Shown here: positions 1 to 6,725 of the stretch, in pieces | Numbering within the stretch: the first letter of the stretch is position 1 | Layout: each line of letters begins with the position of its first letter | Assembly (NCBI GenBank): GCA_014324045.1 | Contig: JACOMY010000006.1 | Location: 27,484-91,483 of the forward strand | Source: Rhodospirillales bacterium | GTDB taxonomy: Bacteria > Pseudomonadota > Alphaproteobacteria > Kiloniellales > JACOMY01 | DNA length: 64,000 nucleotides | Reading direction: 5' to 3' | Position numbers and translations under genes: made by a program | The notes under the pieces: generated by a model | Databases searched by the model: none | Seen by the model: the letters and a program-made list of their open reading frames with translations, nothing else | What the model was told of the DNA's origin: nothing

Positions 1-333
1 TTGGGCGTGATCGTCGGTGTCAATCTGCAGACCTCCTTCCTGACGCCGCCCTTCGGCTTCGCGCTCTTCTATCTGCGCGGCGTGGCAGGCAAGCTCGTCG
101 GCACGGTACAAATCTACCGCGGCGCTATCCCCTTTGTCGGAGTACAGCTGCTGGCGATCCTCATCCTCTGGCTGCTGCCGGAGATTGCGACCTGGCTGCC
201 CGGAGAGATCTATGCGGTAGGACCGCTGGAGAACAGCGGCGCCGGCGGCGCGCCCGAGAGTCTGGATAGCCTCTTCGAGGCGCCGCTGATGGGCGGCGAC
301 AGCGAGAGCCTGATGCCAAGCTTCGAGAACTGA
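1..333 (+). CDS. TRAP transporter large permease (DctM), C-terminal part
   Basis: This is the C-terminal end of a DctM-type TRAP permease whose 5' part lies outside the window. The reading frame is open from base 1 and ends at TGA 331-333. The segment with residues LTPPFGFALFYLRGVA is typical of the last conserved block of the family, and the second TRAP permease in this window has LTPPMAPAIFYLRGVA at the same place. It is followed by a final hydrophobic helix and a Gly/Ser-rich tail of about 40 residues, which is longer than usual. The protein would be the 12-TM subunit of a Na+- or H+-driven uptake system for organic acids; the substrate cannot be read here. The first codon (TTG) is only the window edge, not a start. 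Confidence 0.85.
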   Translation: MGVIVGVNLQTSFLTPPFGFALFYLRGVAGKLVGTVQIYRGAIPFVGVQLLAILILWLLPEIATWLPGEIYAVGPLENSGAGGAPESLDSLFEAPLMGGDSESLMPSFEN

Positions 334-431
334 GGTTGGGTGCAGGACCGCTTCGGCGTGAAAAGGCCGCTGCACCCGGTTCGGGGCCTTGGCGCGGCCC
401 GGCGGGCAGGGCCAGACGCTTGGGGAAGAGC

Positions 432-821
432 CTAGTAGCGAAAGGGGCTCAGAAGCGCGTCCTCGACATCCCGCTTGCCTCCGGACAGCTGCAGCGGCAA
501 GCGCCCATTCCCGTCCGGCACTGCCGGGTTCGCACTGGCTCTCAGCAGCGCCTCGACCGCCTCGCTGTGACCTTCTTCCACCGCCAAGTGCAGAAGGGTC
601 CTGCCGTCGCTGTCCGTTGCGTTCGGGTCGGCGCCGGCGGCGAGGCAACGCTCTACGTCGGCCGCTTGGGCCTCCTCCCAGAAAGAAGACTCTGTCCAGT
701 CCTCACAAGTACGCTGGGCCTTGGCCAGGTCCGGCAGGAGAACCGCAAGCAGCACAAGAAGAGCCGCAGGGCGGAGGGGCAGCCTCCGCTCCGGCAGGGC
801 GGTACCCAGTTTTCCCGTCAT
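432..821 (-). CDS. Secreted ankyrin-repeat protein, short copy (Ank-A)
   Basis: A 129-residue protein with a cleavable signal peptide (ATG at 821, hydrophobic core LLVLLAVLL, AKAQ cleavage region) followed by a short two-cysteine segment (TCEDW...ERCL) and about two ankyrin repeats. The ATG was chosen because the same signal peptide begins the two paralogues at 3291 and 5397. Ankyrin repeats bind proteins; export suggests action in the periplasm or outside the cell. It is the third and shortest copy of a tandem duplication, and its upstream region matches those of the other copies, including a GGGTA-TGG-TACCC palindrome. The C-terminus diverges (LQLSGGKRDVEDALL), so it may be a truncated derivative. 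No target can be named. Confidence 0.7.
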   Translation of the reverse strand: MTGKLGTALPERRLPLRPAALLVLLAVLLPDLAKAQRTCEDWTESSFWEEAQAADVERCLAAGADPNATDSDGRTLLHLAVEEGHSEAVEALLRASANPAVPDGNGRLPLQLSGGKRDVEDALLSPFRY

Positions 822-912
822 GGCTGCCACAGGCTCCCTGTACTGCGCGGATCGTGGATAGATTCTAGCGGCAGCGGCGGCGGAACGCAAGGGAGCGGTG
901 CGGCGCTCTTTA

Positions 913-925
913 GGGTATGGTACCC
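913..925. promoter_or_regulatory. Palindrome upstream of Ank-A, possible operator
   Basis: GGGTA-TGG-TACCC has perfect 5-bp arms. It lies about 90 bp upstream of the Ank-A start in a leader that is duplicated in front of the larger paralogue, where the same palindrome occurs twice in tandem. Conservation across copies mostly reflects the duplication itself, so a regulatory role is inference. Confidence 0.3.
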
Positions 926-967
926 CATCGATCTCTTCCGGTGGCTGCGCGCAGAGAGATCCTGCCG

Positions 968-1543
968 TCACCGGGTGGCACCGGCGGCCCGAAGCGCTGC
1001 GGCCGTCTTGTCATCGCCGTTCCGGACCGCCCAGTACAGAGGGGTCCAGCCCTGACTGTCCGCCGCATTCGGGTCGGCGCATTTGGCCAGAAGCGCCGCG
1101 ACCGTCTCGGTGCTGCCAGATTTGACCGCCAGGTGCAGAGCAGTCTCGCCTTTACTGTCCACCGCGTTCGGATTGGCGACGGCGGCTACAAGCGCCGTGA
1201 CCGCCCTGCTGTCTCCTCTCCAGGCCGCCAGGTGCAGAGGGGTTCGCCCGTCCTCGTCCGTTACGTTCGGGACGGCGCCGGCGGCTACAAGCGCATCGAC
1301 CACCTTGGCCCTACCACACCAGGCCGCCGCGTGCAGAGGGGTCCCGCCGCCACTGTTCGTTGCGTTCGGATCGGCGTCGGCGGCCAGAAGCGCCGTGACC
1401 GTCCCGCTGTGGCCATGCTCGGCCGCCACGTGCAGAGGGGTCACGCCGTGACTGTTCCTTGCGTTCGGATCGGCGCCGGCGGCCACAAGCGGCGCGACCA
1501 TGACGGCGCTGTCTCTCAGGGCTACATCGTGCAGGGAGATCAT
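968..1543 (-). CDS. Ankyrin-repeat protein, second cistron (Ank-B)
   Basis: A 191-residue protein made almost wholly of 33-residue ankyrin repeats (about seven), without its own signal peptide. ATG 1541-1543 lies four bases after the TGA of the large ankyrin gene (1548-1550), and GGTGA, which includes that stop codon, can serve as a Shine-Dalgarno sequence, so coupled translation is likely. The first residues (MISLHDVALRDSA) are already a repeat in phase with the preceding one. Ank-B therefore looks like the C-terminal half of an originally continuous protein, or a product reached by a frame switch. The same stop-start arrangement is found in the paralogous pair at 4488-4497. Unless exported as a fusion, the product would be cytoplasmic. 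Confidence 0.6.
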   Translation of the reverse strand: MISLHDVALRDSAVMVAPLVAAGADPNARNSHGVTPLHVAAEHGHSGTVTALLAADADPNATNSGGGTPLHAAAWCGRAKVVDALVAAGAVPNVTDEDGRTPLHLAAWRGDSRAVTALVAAVANPNAVDSKGETALHLAVKSGSTETVAALLAKCADPNAADSQGWTPLYWAVRNGDDKTAAALRAAGATR

Positions 1544-1547
1544 GTCT

Positions 1548-3291
1548 TCACCGGTTGGCGCCGGCGTCCAGAAGCGCCGTAACCACCTCAACCCCCTCGG
1601 GGTCGTCACGGTAGGCCGCTGCCTGCAGAGGAGTCTCGCCGTCATTGTCCCTTGCTTTCGGGTCGGCACCGGCGGCCAGAAGCATCGCGACCGTCTCGGC
1701 ACCGCCATACCTAGCCGCCCAGTGCAGAGGGGTTCGCCCGTCCTCGTCCGTTACGTTCGGGCCGGCGTCGGCGGCTACAAGCGCCGCGACCGTCTCGGCA
1801 CTACCATATCTGGCCGCCAGATGCAGAGGGGTCCTGCCGTCACTGTCCCTTGCTTTCGGGTCGGCGCCGACAGCCAGAAGCGGCGCGACTGCCCCGATAT
1901 TGCTGCCCCTGAACGCCACGTGCAGAGGGGTCCTGCCGTTACTGTCCGCTGCCTGCGGGTCGGCGCCGGCGGCCACAAGAGGCGCGACCGCCTTGGCCCT
2001 GCCGTGCTCGGCCGCCCAGGTGCAGAAGGGTCCTGCCGTCGCTGTCCCTTGCGTTCGGGTCGGCACCGGCGGCCACAAGCGCCGCGACCGTCTCGGCGTT
2101 GTCACGCTCGACCGCCAGGTGCAGAAGGGTCCTGCCGTCGCTGTCCGTTGCGTTCGGGTCGGCACCGGCGTCCAGAAGCGCCGCGACCGTCTCGGCGTTG
2201 TCACGCTCGACCGCCACGTGCAGAAGGGTCCTGCCGTCGCTGTCCCTTGCGTTCGGGTCGGCACCGGCGTCCAGAAGCGCCGCGACCGTCTCGGTGTTGT
2301 CACGCTCGGCCGCCGCGTGCAGAGGGGTCTTGCCGTTATTGTCCGCTGCCTTCGGGTTGGCGCTGACGGCCAGAAGCGCTACGACCGTCTCGGCCCTGCC
2401 ATGTTCGGCCGCCTCGTGCAGAGGGGTCCTGCCACTCAAGTCCCTTGCGTTCGGGTCGGCGCCGGCGGCCACAAGCGGCGCGACCTCCGCGGCGTTGTCA
2501 CGCAGAGCCGCCTCGTGCAGAGGGGTCCCGCCAGGGGTCCTGCCGTTACCGTCCCTTGCGTTCGGGTCGGCGCCGGCAGCCAGAAGCGCTGCGACCACCC
2601 CGGTCTCGCCCTGTTCGGCCGCTACGTGCAGAGGAGTCTGGTCGTCAACAAATGCCGTTGCGTTCGGGTCGGCGCCGGCGGCCACAAGCATCACAACCAC
2701 CTCGGCGTTGCTATGTAACACCGCCCAGTGCAGAGGAGTAAGACCGTATGTACCGTCCCTTGCGTTCGGGTCGACGCCAGCGGCTACAAGCGGCACGACC
2801 ATCTCGGTCCTGCCATGTTCGACCGCCAGATGCAGAGGGGTCTGGCCAAGGGCGATGCTGTCATTGTACCCCGCGTTCGGGTCAGCGCCGGCGGCCACAA
2901 GCACCCTAAACACCGCGGCCTCGCCATGTTTGACTGCACTGTGCAGAGGGGTTTCGCCACTATTGTCCGTTGCATTCGGGTAGGCGCCAGCGGCCAGAAG
3001 CACCATAACCGCCTCGACATTGACTTTGTTAAGGGAGGCCGCCCAGTGTAGAGGAGTTTTGCCGTCACGGCCCCTTGCGTTCGGGTTGGCACCGGCAGCG
3101 AGGCAACGCCTTACGTCAGCTGCTTGAGCCTCCTTCATGAAGTCATACCATGGCCACACTCTGTTCAAGTGCTCGCAATCGAGCTTGGCTTTGGCCAGGT
3201 CCGGCAAGAGGACCGCAAGCAGCACAAAAAGGACCGCAGGGCGGAGGGGCAGCCTCCGCTCCGGCAAGGCGGCACCCAGCTTTCCCATCAT
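1548..3291 (-). pseudogene. Large secreted ankyrin-repeat gene with a +1 frameshift (Ank-C)
   Basis: Starting at ATG 3291, this gene has the shared signal peptide, a Cys-containing segment and about 15 ankyrin repeats, 580 residues if one extra base is ignored. The frame breaks at 2015-2017, where the minus strand reads GGGCGGC and sister repeats have GGCGGC; one additional G (C on the plus strand) shifts the frame. Read as is, translation stops at 1939 after about 450 residues with a non-ankyrin tail; beyond the shift the next frame continues with perfect repeats to TGA 1548. It could be a recent mutation, a sequencing error or, less likely, a contingency site. The repeats are nearly identical at DNA level (99-bp period), which favours recombination. 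AAGGAG lies about 14 bases upstream of the ATG. Confidence 0.7.
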
Positions 3292-3378
3292 GGCTTCCAC
3301 AGGCTCCTTGTACTGCGCGGATCGTGGATAGACTCTAGCGGCAGCGGCGGCGGAACGCAAGGGCGCGGTGCGGCGCTC

Positions 3379-3421
3379 TTTAGGGTATGGTACCCCATCC
3401 TTTAGGGTATGGTACCCCATC
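3379..3421. repeat. Tandem duplication of the ankyrin-promoter palindrome
   Basis: The 22-bp unit TTTAGGGTATGGTACCCCAT plus two bases occurs twice, head to tail, at 3379-3400 and 3401-3421. Each unit contains the GGGTA-TGG-TACCC palindrome that is single upstream of Ank-A (913-925) and eroded upstream of Ank-D (about 5480-5505). Doubling an operator-like site in front of the largest paralogue could change its expression; this is inference. Confidence 0.45.
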
Positions 3422-3463
3422 GATCTCTTCCGGCAGCCGGCCGCGCGCAGAGAGATCCTGCCG

Positions 3464-3654
3464 TCACCGGGTGGCACCGGCGGCCCGAAGCGCTGCGACC
3501 GCCTCGCTGCGTCCATTCCCGGCCGCCCGGTGCGGAGGGGTCTCGCCGTCATTCGTCGTTGCGTTCAGGTCGGCGCCGGCGTCTAGAAGCATCGCGACCG
3601 TCCCGGCGCTGCCAACTCTGACCGCCTCGTGCAGAGGGGTCGCGCCGTGACTGT
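3464..3654 (-). pseudogene. 3' remnant of interrupted ankyrin cistron (Ank-E)
   Basis: Reading the minus strand from about 3654 gives SHGATPLHEAVRVG, two ankyrin repeats and the ending LRAAGATR-stop, the same C-terminus as Ank-B (stop 968-970). There is no start codon: the frame is cut at its 5' end by the AT-rich insertion. The matching 5' remnant lies on the other side of the insertion at 4410-4490. The break falls where Ank-B reads NARNSHG. Confidence 0.65.
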
Positions 3655-3723
3655 AGTATTCGACAGATCCTGGATATTCCCAAGAACAGTCTTCACAGTA
3701 ACATTGGGCTTAAACTTGTTCAT
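3583..3723 (-). CDS. Truncated small ORF at the left edge of the AT-rich insertion
   Basis: ATG 3721-3723 is preceded by GTGGAG and opens a frame beginning MNKFKPNVTVKTVLGNIQDL that lies 34 bp downstream of the 171-residue ORF. After about 25 codons it runs into ankyrin DNA in the wrong frame and stops at 3583. It looks like the beginning of a third gene from the same foreign operon, cut by the junction at about 3655. I do not recognise it, and a functional product is unlikely. Confidence 0.3.
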   Translation of the reverse strand: MNKFKPNVTVKTVLGNIQDLSNTTVTARPLCTRRSELAAPGRSRCF

Positions 3724-3757
3724 AACTCCACTCTACTCCCGGGATATTGCGATCAAA

Positions 3758-4273
3758 TTATTCACTAGGCTGAGAAAAGATGCATTTCACCCGGATAGGA
3801 TTCCCCTCCAATAGCTCCTCTATAGATATAGTGAGGCCGCCCATTTCATCGGAATGAATCAATCCCAATGATTTCAATGTGTTAGACAGATCCTCCTTTG
3901 CCTGGTTAAATTCCTCATCCTCAACCGAAGAAGATTCCCATAGAAGAGTCGGGATAGATTTCAATACCTCCTCTATAAGAATCTGAATTTCTACCTCTAC
4001 CCTCGATAGATAGCCCTGGAGATAGTGCATGTTAAACTTATTGGCTGGTATTAATTTCATGCTTTTGATAACAACAATTAACTCTCTATGCTCAAATTTC
4101 AATGAATTATGCGTCACCTCCTCAATCGGAACCTTAGTAATCTCCCTAATTCTGGGCACAATTTCATCTAAATACGCCTGTAATTGCATAAAGACGTACT
4201 CAGATATACACAGTCCCCGTATTATACTCAGCTTCCTAAGCATACTGGGGCCAGGATTATTGGAAGATTCCAT
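3758..4273 (-). CDS. Hypothetical protein in AT-rich insertion
   Basis: A 171-residue protein with AT-rich codon use unlike its neighbours, rich in Glu, Ile and Leu and mostly helical by appearance. It has no signal peptide or membrane segment and no motif I recognise. Its ATG (4271-4273) directly follows the TAA of a short upstream ORF (TAAATG), and another ORF starts 34 bp after its stop, so it was probably the middle gene of a tightly packed operon elsewhere. It is the only complete gene in the insertion. Horizontal origin is likely from composition; function is unknown. Confidence 0.55.
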   Translation of the reverse strand: MESSNNPGPSMLRKLSIIRGLCISEYVFMQLQAYLDEIVPRIREITKVPIEEVTHNSLKFEHRELIVVIKSMKLIPANKFNMHYLQGYLSRVEVEIQILIEEVLKSIPTLLWESSSVEDEEFNQAKEDLSNTLKSLGLIHSDEMGGLTISIEELLEGNPIRVKCIFSQPSE

Positions 4274-4390
4274 TTAAACGGCCTCCACCACCATACTCAT
4301 TTCATCCTCCCTCTTGAACAATTCCTCATACCCCTCCAAATTCATTCGATGATAAGTTATCATCCGAGAGATACCCCGATACTTGTCCAT
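4274..4390 (-). CDS. Short ORF upstream of the 171-residue protein, probably a gene tail
   Basis: A 38-codon frame (first ATG 4388-4390) begins MDKYRGISRMITYHR and ends EMSMVVEAV-TAA, with the stop adjacent to the next ATG. The open frame continues upstream into the insertion edge, so it is most likely the C-terminal remnant of a larger protein. The highly charged FKREDE segment gives no family clue. Confidence 0.35.
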   Translation of the reverse strand: MDKYRGISRMITYHRMNLEGYEELFKREDEMSMVVEAV

Positions 4391-4409
4391 CAACCCCACG
4401 ATTCCCTTT

Positions 4410-4490
4410 GTTCGGATCGGCGTCGGCGGCCAGAAGCGACGCGACCGTGACGGCGCTGCCCCTCAGGGCCGCATCGTGCAGAGCGATCAT
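4410..4490 (-). pseudogene. 5' remnant of interrupted ankyrin cistron (Ank-E)
   Basis: ATG 4488-4490 starts MIALHDAALRGSAVTV, one ankyrin repeat equivalent to the start of Ank-B, four bases after the TGA of Ank-D (4495-4497). After DADPN the frame enters the AT-rich insertion and terminates at 4326 after 54 codons. Together with 3464-3654 it represents one broken second cistron, the counterpart of Ank-B. Confidence 0.65.
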
Positions 4491-4494
4491 GTCT

Positions 4495-5397
4495 TCACCG
4501 GTTGGCGCCGGCGGCCAGAAGTGCCATAACCACCTCAACCATCTCGGAGTCGTCACGGTAGGCCGCTGCCTGCAGAGGGGTCTCACCGTCATTGTCCCCT
4601 GCTTTCGGGTTGGCGCCGGCGTCTAGAAGCATCGCGACCGTCTCGGCACTGCCAACTCTGGCCGCCTCGTGCAGAGGGGTCCTGCCATTAATGTCCGTTG
4701 CGTCCAGGTCGGCACCAGCGGCCAGAAGCAACGCGACCGTCTCGGTACTGTCACGCGAGACCGCCAGGTGCAAAGAGGTCTTGCCGTCACTGTCTGCCGC
4801 GTTCGGATCGAAGCCGACAGCCAGAAGCGCCGCGACCGTCTCGGTACTGCCAGATTCGACCGCCAGGTGCAGAGGGGTCTCGCCGTCACTGTCCGCCGCG
4901 TCCGGGTCGGCGCCGGCGGCCAGAAGCGCCGCGACCGTCTCGGTGTTGTAAAGCTCGACCGCCGCATGCAGAGGGATCCAGCCGTCCTTGTCCTCCGCAT
5001 TCGGGTCGGCGCCGGCGATCAAAAGCGCCGCGACTGTCTCGGTGTTGTCACGCACGACCGCCAGGTACAGAGGGGTTCTGCCGTTACTGTCCGCCGCGTC
5101 CGGATCGGCACCGGCGTCCAGAAGCGCCGTAACTGTCTCGGCACTGCCATCCCGGGCCGCCCAGTGCAGAGGGGGCCAGCCGTTACTGCTTGCCGCATTC
5201 GGGTCGGCGCCGGCGGCGAGGCAACGCTCTACGTCGGCCGCTTGGGCCTCCCCCCAGAAAGAAAACTCTGTCCAGTCCTCGCAAGTAGGCTGGGCCTTGG
5301 CCAGCTCCGGCAGGAGGACCGCAAGCAGCACAAGAAGGGCCGCAGGGCGGAGGGGTAGCCTCCGCTCCGGCAGGGCGGCACCCAGCTTTCCCGTCAT
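4495..5397 (-). CDS. Secreted ankyrin-repeat protein (Ank-D)
   Basis: A 300-residue protein: signal peptide (residues about 1-38, core LLVLLAVLLPELAKA), a TCEDW...ERCLAAG segment with two cysteines shared with Ank-A, and about eight ankyrin repeats. It is intact, unlike Ank-C. ATG 5397 was preferred over the in-frame ATG at 5406 because it aligns with the paralogues at 821 and 3291. It is the first gene of the array in the direction of transcription and is coupled to the (interrupted) second cistron at 4490. Exported ankyrin proteins in proteobacteria are often proposed to contact other proteins at the cell surface or in a host; no target is evident. Confidence 0.75.
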   Translation of the reverse strand: MTGKLGAALPERRLPLRPAALLVLLAVLLPELAKAQPTCEDWTEFSFWGEAQAADVERCLAAGADPNAASSNGWPPLHWAARDGSAETVTALLDAGADPDAADSNGRTPLYLAVVRDNTETVAALLIAGADPNAEDKDGWIPLHAAVELYNTETVAALLAAGADPDAADSDGETPLHLAVESGSTETVAALLAVGFDPNAADSDGKTSLHLAVSRDSTETVALLLAAGADLDATDINGRTPLHEAARVGSAETVAMLLDAGANPKAGDNDGETPLQAAAYRDDSEMVEVVMALLAAGANR

Positions 5398-5584
5398 GGC
5401 TGCCAAAGGTTCCCCCTATACTGCGCGGATCGTGGGTAGACTCTAGCGGCAGCGGCGGCGGAACGCAAGGGCGCGGCGGTCTTTGAGTATGACATCCCAT
5501 CGATCCCGGTCCCGCCCCCATTCGGCCTTTCGGGGGATCGTCTTCCGGGGGCGCGGGCCGCTGCCGGGAACACTCGAAGCCGCT

Positions 5585-6472
5585 CTAGTGCCCCCTCACC
5601 ATCTTGACGATGGCGGAGTAGTCGAGGTCTCCGTTGCCGGCATTCACGAACATGCCGAAGAGCGCCGCCGCCGCCGCCGCCAGGGGGGTGGCTGCAGCGG
5701 CCTGGAGGGCTGCCTCCTGCGACAGGCGCAGGTCCTTCAGCATCAGGTTCGCAGCGAAACCGGGGCGGTAATCGCGGTTCGCAGCCGCGCCCTCGACGAT
5801 CCCCGGCAGCGGCAGGTGGTTCAGCATTGCCCAGCAGGAACCGGAGGACTTGGAGGCGATGTCGAACAGGGCCTGGGGATCCAGCCCCAGCTTCTCCGCC
5901 AGCACAAAGGCTTCGCAGACTCCCAGCATGGAGATGCCTAGCAGCATGTTGTTGCAGAGCTTCGCGGCCTGGCCGTTGCCGGCACCGCCGGCATGGACGA
6001 CGCTGCGCCCCATGGCCTCCAGCAAGGGCTTGGCGCGGGCGAAAGCGGCCTCGCTGCCGCCGCACATGAAGGTCAGCGCCGCCTGTTCGGCCCCGGCGAC
6101 CCCGCCGGAGACCGGCGCATCGACGAAGATCCGGCCGGCGGCGGCCGCCGCCGCGTGCACCGCCCGGGCCGAGGCCAGGTCGACGGTCGAGGAATCGATC
6201 AGCAGGCTATCCGCGGATACCGCCGCCAGCAGTCCCCCCTCGCCCAGATAGAGATCGCGCAGCTGCTGGCCCGCGGGCAGCATGGTCACCACGGCCTCCG
6301 CGCCGCCAGCCGCCGCCCGGGCCGTCGTGGCCGGTGCCACGCCAGTGCCGGCCGCCCTCTCCATGGCGTCGTCCTTGAGGTCGAAGCCCGCCACCTCATG
6401 GCCCGCCCTTGCCAGGTTTGCGGCCATGGGACCGCCCATGTTGCCAAGTCCGATGAAACCGATCCGTGCCAT
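5585..6472 (-). CDS. mmsB: 3-hydroxyisobutyrate dehydrogenase
   Basis: A 295-residue NAD-dependent dehydrogenase that oxidises 3-hydroxyisobutyrate to methylmalonate semialdehyde in valine degradation. The N-terminal Rossmann motif GFIGLGNMG, the substrate-loop motif DAPVSGG (about residue 117) and the catalytic-lysine region GNGQAAKLCNN (about 165-175) identify the beta-hydroxyacid dehydrogenase family; the length is normal. Two other valine-pathway genes, the 3-hydroxyisobutyryl-CoA hydrolase (13200-14279) and an acyl-CoA dehydrogenase pseudogene, lie 7 kb upstream beyond an accessory island, so the original cluster appears to have been split. A related beta-hydroxyacid substrate cannot be excluded. 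Confidence 0.85.
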   Translation of the reverse strand: MARIGFIGLGNMGGPMAANLARAGHEVAGFDLKDDAMERAAGTGVAPATTARAAAGGAEAVVTMLPAGQQLRDLYLGEGGLLAAVSADSLLIDSSTVDLASARAVHAAAAAAGRIFVDAPVSGGVAGAEQAALTFMCGGSEAAFARAKPLLEAMGRSVVHAGGAGNGQAAKLCNNMLLGISMLGVCEAFVLAEKLGLDPQALFDIASKSSGSCWAMLNHLPLPGIVEGAAANRDYRPGFAANLMLKDLRLSQEAALQAAAATPLAAAAAALFGMFVNAGNGDLDYSAIVKMVRGH

Positions 6473-6725
6473 AGCGTCCTCCCTTCAGAGTCCTTCGTGG
6501 AAAATCGAGGGTGAGCGAATCTTGGTAGTATGCACAAGCTAGCACGGCCCAAGGTAGCACGGCACAGAGTCGCCCGGCATGAGGCCATGGCGCCTTGTGC
6601 CGGGGCTTCGGCAGCGGCGGGCACCCTTCGCGGTTGCGCCCGGCCCGCTTCCCGGCCGCACGGTGGACAGGGATCCAAGCATTCTGCCGTTAAGTCCGCA
6701 CAATTGAAGGGTGTATTGCCGCACG

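Larger units (their letters stand above)
3655..4409. other. AT-rich foreign insertion inside an ankyrin gene
   Basis: About 750 bp of clearly AT-richer DNA interrupts an ankyrin cistron. On the left the match to Ank-B ends after GCCGTGACTGT (about 3654); on the right it resumes at GTTCGGATCGGCG (about 4410). Ank-B has TCCTTGC between these points, so few target bases were lost. I see no terminal inverted repeat, target duplication or transposase. The piece contains the tail of one ORF, one complete ORF and the head of another, all on the minus strand and closely spaced, so it looks like a fragment of an operon captured by illegitimate recombination rather than a complete mobile element. Confidence 0.6.

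Noticed and set aside
917..2983. Long plus-strand open frames opposite the ankyrin array
   Set aside because: They are mirror frames produced by the 99-bp coding period of the ankyrin genes: repetitive Arg/Pro-rich sequence with no family resemblance and no ribosome sites.
1000..3000. Periodic repeats suggesting a CRISPR-like or satellite array
   Set aside because: The period is 99 bp (33 codons) with ankyrin consensus in one frame and no spacer-like unique segments; it is protein-coding repetition.
3655..4409. Complete insertion sequence
   Set aside because: No transposase, no terminal inverted repeats and no target-site duplication were found; the ORFs are cut at both edges.
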